From: Penium margaritaceum
Taxonomy: Eukaryota > Streptophyta > Zygnematophyceae > Desmidiales > Peniaceae
Direction of reading: 5' to 3'
NCBI GenBank assembly: GCA_023375785.1
Contig: SZWC01009454.1
Coordinates: forward strand, 4,368 to 68,367
Length of the DNA stretch: 64,000 nucleotides
Made by a program: the position numbers and the translations under genes. Below, piece after piece: positions 56,924 to 64,000 of this stretch; positions within the stretch are counted from its first letter, which is position 1; the number at the start of each line of letters is the position of its first letter. A model generated the notes under the pieces. It was not told the DNA's origin. It saw only the letters and a program-made list of their open reading frames with translations, and did no database searches.

Positions 56924-58420
56924 TTACCGGTCCGCGGGGTCTGGCCATGCTTTGCGGGGAAGGCGACTGAGGGCGTTTGTGTTGCGATTAGTGAGAGCAG
57001 GTTGATACTTGATTTTCATATTGTAGCCCTGCAGAAGGAGGGCCCACTTGGCCAAGATACCTTCATGGTTCTTGGTGGTGAGAAGCCATTGGAGAGCCTG
57101 ATGGTCAGTGAAGACGGTGAAGGGCTTACCATTCTTGATGTAGTCGCGGAAGTGCTGGAGAGCCCAAAGCACGGCCAGGCACTCGCCTTTCACCGGTGGG
57201 AACTTCCGTTCACCATTAGTAAGCGCTTTGCTCACGTAGGCTATCACCCGTTTGATGGGCTCTTGGCTCGTTTGCGACAGTGCCGTGCCAAGTCCATCCC
57301 ACGACCAGTCAGTGGTGATGGAAAAGGGGAGGTTGAATTCGGGGAACTCCAACATGAGCCCTCTAACCAGCCAGTGTTTGATTTCTGCCCACGCCGCGGC
57401 GCACTCAGCTGTCCAATCAAAGGGCACGTCTTGGTGGGTAAGTTGTTGTAAGGGGCGGATAATGTGGGTGTCGTCGCGGACAAACTTTCGGTAGAACGAG
57501 ACAAATCCGAGGAAGATTTTGATCAGCGCCGCTGTGGTAGGCTGGCGCTACTCCTGGAACGCCGCAATCTTTTTGTCCGTTTTGATGTTGTCTACACTGA
57601 TAACGAATCCCAAAAAATCCATCTCCGCTGCACTGATGGAGCATTTTGCAACTTTCAGCTTGAGATTGGCAGCACAGAGAGCAGAAAAGATGGCAGTGAG
57701 AGACGTGAAGAGTTTCGTGAAGCTGTGGGCGGCCACCATGATGTCGTCAATGTAGCAACTCATATTGGGGATGCCGCGAAGTGTAGAGTCCATCACGCGT
57801 TCGAAGGTCGCACTAGCGTTGCGGAGGCCAAAGGACATGCGGGTGAAGGCATAGAGTCCCTCTGGCGTCACAAAGGCGGTCTTGGCAATGGAGTGTGGAT
57901 GCATGGGCACAGCATGGAAGGCCGCCTTGACATCCAGCTTTGGAAACCATCCGCGGCCTTGTTGGCATTCCTGGATATCGACAATTAGTGGCATGGGGTA
58001 TGCGTCTTCTTCTGTGACTCGATTGAGGTCGCGAAAGTTGACACAGAACCGCTTAGATCCATCGGGTTTGCCAACAATAACCAAGTTGGCGCGCCATGGG
58101 CTTCCAATAGGGACAATCACCCCTTGTGCTTTCAACTCCGTGAGGCCTTCGGTGATGATCAGCTCCTGATCAGGAAGTATGCGACAGACTTTCTGCTTTG
58201 TGGGGGCAGCTGTCCCAGTGGAGATGACGTGAAAAGCGTCCACTACCCCCAGGTCCGTAGCTGATCCGGCAAAGATGTCAGAGAAGGAATCAAGGAGGTC
58301 GCGGAGGTCCTGTTTTTGCGCTTGAGAGAGACGGGGGTGTAGGATATGGTCCCAGCGAGGGGGCGACGGTGGCGCTTGGACGCGGATTGGGTAAGATTCC
58401 TCTTCGTCGTCCAGGGAAAG
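56924..58420 (-). pseudogene. E9 reverse transcriptase and RNase H
   Basis: Ty3-type RT: FCVNFRDLNRVTEEDAYP (about 58055), FPKLDVKAAFHAVPMHP (about 57945), the FVTPEGLYAFTRMSFGLRNA block and the catalytic CYIDDIMVAAH (about 57760). RNase H follows with WDGLGTALSQ (about 57295) and FTVFTDHQALQWLL (about 57120). These are classical Metaviridae signatures. In a canonical element the integrase would start right after; here it does not. Confidence 0.85.
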
Positions 58421-58514
58421 CCCCTTGCCGAAGACTTGCTCTCCTCGCTGCGATAGCCCGAGGAGGTTGCCCTGCATGCCTGGCTCCGCTGGATCTGCGG
58501 TAAGTTCACACCAT

Positions 58515-59646
58515 TCACTGACCGGTATGTACTCCGCGTCGAGTGTCTTTGGTGGGGACCGGGTTGTGCTGGGGACGGATGTCGGAATCTTCTTGTGCGG
58601 CATCCGAGAGGGAGGAGGGCTCTCCGCCAGTGACGGGCACCGCTGCCCGTTCGCCGACTGTGATAAGGGCGTATTCCTTGGCGCCTGTTGCGGATGTGAG
58701 TTGTATGTCATGAAGGGAGAACAAGAGATTGACCTGTCGCGGAAGAAGGTAGTCCATGCCCAGAAGAATGTCGTAAGTCGGAGCCTTCGTGACCTGTACG
58801 TCCACTGGTTCGTGGAGGGATCCCACTTACAAGGGAAGCCCCTACACTTCTCCATCCCCGTAGTCCATTCCACCCGCCGCGTTGCTAAACAACCAGCGTG
58901 TGGGAAGGATGCGGTCCGCCCATCTGACCACAAGGAGGATGCGGAGTGCGATCGTAGTGTGGGTTGCTCCAGTGCCAATGATGGCGAGGAACTTCCGCTC
59001 GCAGATCCAGACCACACAACAGGCGACCTCGTTAGAGAAATTGTNACAAGGGAAGCCCCTACACTTCTCCATCCCCGTAGTCCATTCCACCCGCCGCGTT
59101 GCTAAACAACCAGCGTGTGGGAAGGATGCGGTCCGCCCATCTGACCACAAGGAGGATGCGGAGTGCGATCGTAGTGTGGGTTGCTCCAGTGCCAATGATG
59201 GCGAGGAACTTCCGCTCGCAGATCCAGACCACACAACAGGCGACCTCGTTAGAGAAATTGTCGTGGCGGGGTGGTTCCAGAGGCTGCGGTGCCCATCCCA
59301 AGTCCATTTCCTCTGTGGTCAAGGCTAGCGGTGCCTCTGCTATGACTCGGCGGGTGTTTTGGGTACCATGCAGTGGTACGGTATAGTCGAGGGTGATGCC
59401 GACAGCCTGGAGGCGATGGTTGGCCCTGGTGAACTCCTCCTTGAGCCGCGGAGCTATCTCAGGGTGGATGCGAAGGAAATCGAAAAAGTTCACAGATGTG
59501 ATGGGGGTGGTGAAGAGCTTCTCCACTGGGTCTGTGGTATTTGCGGCAGCATTTGGAGCAGTGGGGGGATTAGGTGAGGGTACCACGTCAGCTGGGCCCT
59601 TAGTACGCAATGAGTCTGCGGGACGGCGCCTGTCAGCAGTGCGCAC
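58515..59646 (-). pseudogene. E9 protease 1 region (contains an apparent assembly duplication)
   Basis: An N-terminal linker (FFDFLRIHPEIAPRLKEEF) leads to a retropepsin-like domain: VVWICERKFLAI followed by GATHTTIALRI, then further on YDILLGMDYLL, the conserved C-terminal motif of Ty3 proteases. The 216-bp block 58829-59044 is repeated at 59046-59261 around a single N and falls within the domain, which confuses the reading here. Confidence 0.7.
58829..59261. repeat. 216-bp direct duplication around a single N (likely assembly artefact)
   Basis: 58829-59044 and 59046-59261 are identical by eye and are separated by one N at 59045, the same pattern as at 2644-3106. Confidence 0.85.
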
Positions 59647-59718
59647 GGAGCGGGCCGTGATGGCATCCTGGAGCCGGGCTTCAACAACTTCCGCGCGTCA
59701 TCGTAGATTGTTTTGCAC

Positions 59719-60887
59719 CTACGCTGCCTCCAGCATGTCCCATCCACGGAGTCCGAGTTTGCAAGCACGCGTGATGAGTTCCACCTCCTCAGCTGAGGGA
59801 GGCACCTCTGGGGTTTTTTCGTCAGCCATGAGCAGTTCCAACTTGACATTACGCGCGCCATCAGCGGAGTTCGTAGTTGGGGGTTGGTTTGGCAGGATAC
59901 CTTGGCCAGTTCCTTGTCCCAAGTAGGACTGGCTTGTTGGCTGTGGGTGCGGTTGTTGCTGTTGCTGCTGCTGACCTGGCAATGCCTGATTGTAGTACTG
60001 GTGCCATTGCTGGACCATAGGATCCTGTTGGAATGGGTCTGTGCTCGGGGCCGTCTCTCATCATCGAGGCCAGTTGCGGGCGATGTGTTCCAGACTTTGG
60101 CAGGTGTAGCAGGCCCTTGGCTTTTGTTGCGAGGGTTGAGTGTGCAAGGAGGAAGGGGCATGGTTGTTTCCGCCCTCATGCTGTCGTGTAGACCGCTGAC
60201 GAGTGGATATGGCCGTAGCATCTTGCACCACGTCTTGGAGGGAGTGGTAGCGGTCTACGATCATGAGACTTCTGACCTTATCTCGGAGTGCGGGTGTGAG
60301 GTTCTGCAGGAGGACCCACAGCGGAAGGCCTCCCCTTGAGGATTCTTGGCCACCGAAGCCCATGTCAGGAACTGGTCTAGAAATATGTAGATGTCGTCAT
60401 CCTTGCGCATGACCTCCTTCTCGATCTTCCTCAGGGCTTCCTCCTTGGTCAGGTGTTTGAAGCGCTCAATGAGGGTATTGCCAAAGTCCTCGAAGGTTGG
60501 GAAGGGTGTGCGTGCATTGTACCAGTCTGCCGTAGCACCCTGAAGATGAAGTTCTGCGGTGGCAAGGAAGAGGTCGGGTGGAATTCGGCCAATGCTGGCA
60601 TAGAGGGTGATTTGTTTGAGCCAGAGCCAGGGGTCCTCCTCTGGGGCGCCCTTGAAGGAGTCCAGCCGTGGGAGGTTCACGGGGTCGGAGCGGATGTACT
60701 GCAGCTGAGGCACGATGCTGCAATTAGTCATCAATGCAGTCATTGAGTGCAGAGGAGGAAGGGTCGTAGGTTGTGTTGCGGAGTAGCCAGCATGATGCAT
60801 CTGTGTCGGGGCTTGCCCAGTTAACATGTGAAGGCCTGACTGCATGGGTGGCTGGGGCATGTACCAAGAAGGGGGCACTGGCATCAA
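59719..60887 (-). pseudogene. E9 gag capsid region and second zinc knuckle
   Basis: The Retrotrans_gag signature is clear: LDSFKGAPEEDPWLWLKQ (about 60670), an AELHLQGATADWYNAR block (about 60550) and FEDFGNTLIERFKHLTKEEA (about 60500). A basic stretch and a knuckle-like CYTCQSLEHIARNW (about 60110-60070) follow. Then a Gln-rich part leads to the protease region. Confidence 0.75.
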
Positions 60888-60899
60888 GGTGGTGTAGGG

Positions 60900-62690
60900 C
60901 GTGAGAAGAATATTGTCCCAGGGGGCGGGACCGAAGTTCCCTGCACCAGTGGTGCCATCAGCTACGGCATCTAATAGGTCTGAGCAGTGGGTGCCACAGT
61001 TGCAGAGCTAAAGGGAAGCACTAGTCCGGTATTGGCAGCCGCGGCTGGTGCGATCGGGAGGTAGTGGGCTGCCCTCGTCCCAGCGGGGTGCTGAGCATCC
61101 ATCATCTGCTGCTGTGGCGGATGTGGGGGACCCTATGTCGTCATCTGGGTTTGTGGCAGCAGTGGAGGAGCCTGCAGGATCATTCTTGCTGGGATGTTCC
61201 CGACTGGCTGCTATGGGTGGAGCTGCTGGTAGGCAGGTGCGGAGGGCAGGGGTGCTGGTGCTACCCCCAAGGGTGGCTCCTGCTGCAAGCTTGGCACGAA
61301 TGGCTGCTCACCCGTTCCTACTTGCGTGGTGCTTACCAATTACTGGTGCGGAGTCGTCCATGGTTGCGAGGATGTCGCGGAGGATTGCATTATAGATCAC
61401 ACCTTTGCCGTCCTCCAAACGGCTGTTGCTGATGCATCAGTGGTAGGGACCCCGGCGGAGGGATCTGAGCTGCGGTCCCCCCTTGAACTGCGGCCCCGTG
61501 AGGCTAAGTTATGTGTGGAGCCGTCGCGGAGTGCTGCATCATCGCTCCGGCCTGCACCATTGTCACCGTCGGCTACGGTTGGTACATCTGTTGCTGCATC
61601 CCTTGTGCAGGGGGAGCCATCATAGTTCCTGTCTCCATGGCACCCACAATTACCTGTGGCAGGTTCAGCTGCAGCTGCAGCGTGCCCGTCGTGTCGTGCG
61701 GTGTTGCCGCTCCCGTCGTTGGGATCCCTGAGTGCTGTTGAGACTGGCTTAAGCGCTGCTGCACTTATCTTGGGGCGGATGGTTGTGGTGTCACGCTTGT
61801 TTGCACAGCTCCCACGTGATGTTGTGGTGGGTGCATCTGCGGCTGTGTCCCTCTTCTTGCCGAGGACTGTGCTGCTGATGCCCCTGACATCGTTCTCATG
61901 GTTGGTTGCGTTTGATGCGTGTGTAATTGATTCACCTATAGCGGCGCAGAATCCGATGTCGGTGGGGTTTGCGGCATCTCTTGCTCCCTGGTCCCCAAGA
62001 ACCGCGGTGGCGAGCGCATCTAGGTCTGCCGCAGGCCTGTCGCAAACAAATCCGGGGTACCTGATTCCTGGAGACACACCGCTTCGAGCTTCAGATGCAG
62101 TGGAGGTGATAGGTTCTGCAGCATCAGCGCACCAGTTTTCGGTGGTGGCTGTCCGCCGCAACGCCGGTAGACCAATCCGCGATAGGCCCCGAGCTTTCCA
62201 CCAACAGAGGATTCCTCCAACGATGGTTGGGCGTCAGAGAACCATTGTGCCCCTAGGGCCCTGGCCTCCCGGCCCTCCTGTCCCTGCTGAGGTTGGGTGG
62301 ATCCAAGGCTGCCATGGCTGTGGACTCTCTGCACTTCCACCCGCTCGCCTAACGCCTCCATGATGCGTCGCCAGTGCAGCTGCTCGAGCCACTCGGTCAC
62401 CCTCCGGTGTTGGGCGAGTGGGTCAGGGCCTGGTGAGGAGCTGTCTGGGGTGCAGGACAGCTCGGGGGAGGACTCCCGGCTGCCGGGGTGGGCAGTGGCT
62501 TGGCGCGGCAGAAAGCACCGTGCTGGTGATAGCTGTTGCGGTTGTTGGTGCCGTCGCCTGACGTCTTGATGCACGAAGCTGGCTACCGACATCAACGACT
62601 GATCCGAAGGTCACGTGCAGTTCCGCTGAGCAAAGAGCGAGGAAATGTCCATGCTCACCGCACCATAAACAGTGATACCCCATTTTTTGC
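60900..62690 (-). pseudogene. E9 gag N-terminal region with a CCHC knuckle and Gln/Pro-rich stretch
   Basis: Near the start the minus strand reads CLWCGEHGHFLALC (62671-62630), a C-x2-C-x4-H-x4-C zinc knuckle. Such knuckles normally sit after the capsid, so its N-terminal place is odd. A Ser/Pro-rich part with a short WLEQLHWRRIMEALGE helix (about 62385-62340) follows, then a Gln/Pro/Met-rich low-complexity region (about 61760-61400). The role is likely RNA or particle assembly, by inference only. Confidence 0.5.
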
Positions 62691-62901
62691 TGCGCTCCTC
62701 ACTGTTCCGCGATGTCACTTCACTTCTGTGCCTTTCATGTTGTCCTCAACGGATCTCCTCCTTTCGCACACCACGAAACTTCATCCCACATCCACCACAA
62801 GACATTAGTGCAATTGATCACTCACAAGTGGTCTTTCCTCCCTTCACATCACCCCTCGGACATGGAAATTCCGCGGAACTCCATCACTCCCTCCCGGAAC
62901 A

Positions 62902-63085
62902 CCCCTATTCCGTGGATTTGGCTTCCCCCTATTGTCCTTGACATGGCAATGCCACGGGTACACACATGGCCCACTTATGCAGCCCCTATTCCGTGGATTT
63001 GGCTTCCCCCTAGTTTCCCTGGCATGGCAATTCCGCAAGTACACACATGGCCCACTTTTGCAGCCCCTATCCCGCGGATTTGGCA
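62902..63085. repeat. Tandem repeat, period 81 bp, about 2.3 copies
   Basis: Units start at 62902, 62983 and 63064 with cccctattccgtggatttgg or a close variant, and contain catggcaat and acacacatggcccac. The unit spacing is exactly 81 bp, and copies differ at only a few positions. Confidence 0.85.
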
Positions 63086-63548
63086 CCCTGTGCACTCCTA
63101 AAACAAGCACATTCCGTAGTCCCACCCATTAGTCACTTTGGCAACACCCTTATTGCAGATTCCATCACTCCTCTCAAGCATGGAACATGGAAAATCCGCG
63201 GAACCATGACACAGAGACAGAAAACCCGTGGCGAAGGCCCGATACCCTTCCTTCCGCTCTCTCTCGAGTTGTCCAAGGGCCACGCATCCACTTATGCAGT
63301 CACTTGGGCACTCTTCCGCGGTCCTTGCTTGTGTCAGGCCAGTCTTGTGAGTGGTTCCGCAGAACACCTTTTGTCATCTTCGGAGTCTTCAGATTCACTC
63401 GCGGATTCCATGGTGACAGAGTGCTAAGAGAAGGCACAGCGTATGAGGCAAGGTTGTGAGGTAATGAGCTTGATTGACTCAACTCATGTCAGCTGAACAT
63501 AAGTTTTCAAGCCCGAATTCCCCCCTACACTGATGCAACTTAGCCCAT

Positions 63549-63555
63549 TATATAG
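63549..63555 (-). promoter_or_regulatory. TATA-box candidate upstream of E9
   Basis: The minus strand reads ctatataatggg, with TATATAA at 63555-63549. It lies about 870 bp upstream of the first E9 gag-like codons and could be the LTR promoter of E9 or of an unrelated minus-strand transcript. Confidence 0.45.
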
Positions 63556-64000
63556 TCCGTTACACCCTTCCCCGCCGTGCTGCGGCCCCTTTGCACTCAC
63601 TCCCACCACCACCACTACTTCATTCCCATCCGCGAAGCAAGTGCCACCATTGCTTCCTCCTTGCTTTTCGCGCCGCCTCCCGCCACTTCTTGGTCTTCGC
63701 GCCTTGTGGTTCCCGCCATTCTTGGTCCGGTTGTCTTCTCGCGTCTTGTACAACACGTCCCCACCTTGTGTGACCCCTTCCTTTATCCACACCTCTTGCG
63801 CCTCTTGTTCCGCCCTCACACGCCTCTCCTCTAAACACCAATCCGCAGATACACATGGAGGCCTCTTTCCGTGCCCCCTTTGTCAACACAAGTTATTCCG
63901 ACACCATAAAAAATGTGGCGAATACGCGGGTGAACATCATGGCAACTTTCTGCCTCTTCCGCGGCTTTGTAACTTGCCCCTCTGTTGCTACTGGTAAGGT

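Larger units (their letters stand above)
49385..62690 (-). mobile_element. E9: very long Ty3/gypsy-type element or merged pair, minus strand
   Basis: In minus-strand order: an N-terminal CCHC knuckle and Gln/Pro-rich gag (62690-60900), gag capsid and second knuckle (60887-59719), protease 1 (about 59300-58515), RT and RNase H (58420-56924), a second protease-like domain (56423-55854), an unassigned helical region and coiled coil (55337-52897), integrase (52815-51598), and a Cys-rich PHD-type reading frame with a basic tail (51444-49385). RT before integrase indicates Ty3/gypsy. The 13-kb span and repeated protease are unusual. LTRs were not identified. The coding region has well over ten breaks, so it is a fossil. 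Confidence 0.7.
62691..64000. other. 5' flank or leader of E9 with tandem repeats and a TATA box
   Basis: The recurring words ttccgcggaac, tccgtggatttgg and catggcaat mark a repeat-rich leader or LTR, but no LTR pair is visible because the window ends. On the plus strand a frame at 63533-63997 contains CPLCQHKLFRHHKKC near 63878, a C2H2/C2HC-like string. With no other support I do not call it a gene. Confidence 0.4.

Noticed and set aside
63533-63997. Plus-strand C2H2-like zinc-finger gene at the right edge
   Set aside because: One Cys/His string in a Pro/Ser/Leu-rich frame, with no further support; noted only in the flank description.

Overview
The window looks like nuclear DNA of a eukaryote, most likely from the green lineage (an alga or early-diverging plant). 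This is inferred from the leucine-rich-repeat gene at the left edge, the plant-style Ty1/copia and Ty3/gypsy elements, an initiator-Met-type primer binding site (tggtatcagag), and the long AT-rich non-coding stretches. No species can be proven from the sequence alone. There is no bacterial-style operon, rRNA, CRISPR array or convincing intact tRNA gene.

Layout. 1-1903: a GC-rich leucine-rich-repeat host gene, open at the left edge. 2258-11157: a nearly complete but decayed copia element (E1, family A) with both LTRs, PBS, PPT and a target duplication. 11165-12888: a mosaic of LTR scraps from two families. 12260-17140: two copia half-elements placed back to back (E2 minus, E3 plus). 17141-18330: a GCA/GTA-rich simple tract. 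18331-23457: a third, more diverged copia copy (E4). 23459-27846: two copies of one copia segment facing each other (E5 plus, E6 minus), forming a large imperfect inverted repeat. 27847-45300: mostly AT-rich non-coding DNA with a copia 5' end (E7, family B) at about 31400-33134, two more trinucleotide-rich tracts and a few unassigned ORFs. 45300-48700: a minus-strand copia fragment of a different lineage (E8). 49385-62690: a very long minus-strand Ty3/gypsy-type region (E9). 62690-64000: its 5' flank, with an 81-bp tandem repeat and a TATA box.

The most unusual part is E9. Along the minus strand it carries gag, a retropepsin, RT and RNase H, then a second retropepsin-like domain, a long Ala/Glu-rich coiled-coil stretch, an integrase with HHCC and DDE features, and finally a Cys-rich reading frame with about six PHD/treble-clef zinc-finger clusters. 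This is not the textbook Ty3 layout. It is either a lineage with accessory domains or two related elements merged. All retroelement parts are treated here as fossils.

Assembly caution: three places (2644-3106, 15045-15366, 58829-59261) show apparently identical direct duplications separated by N, and all three multi-base N gaps abut G or C homopolymers. These are more likely scaffold-joining artefacts than biology.
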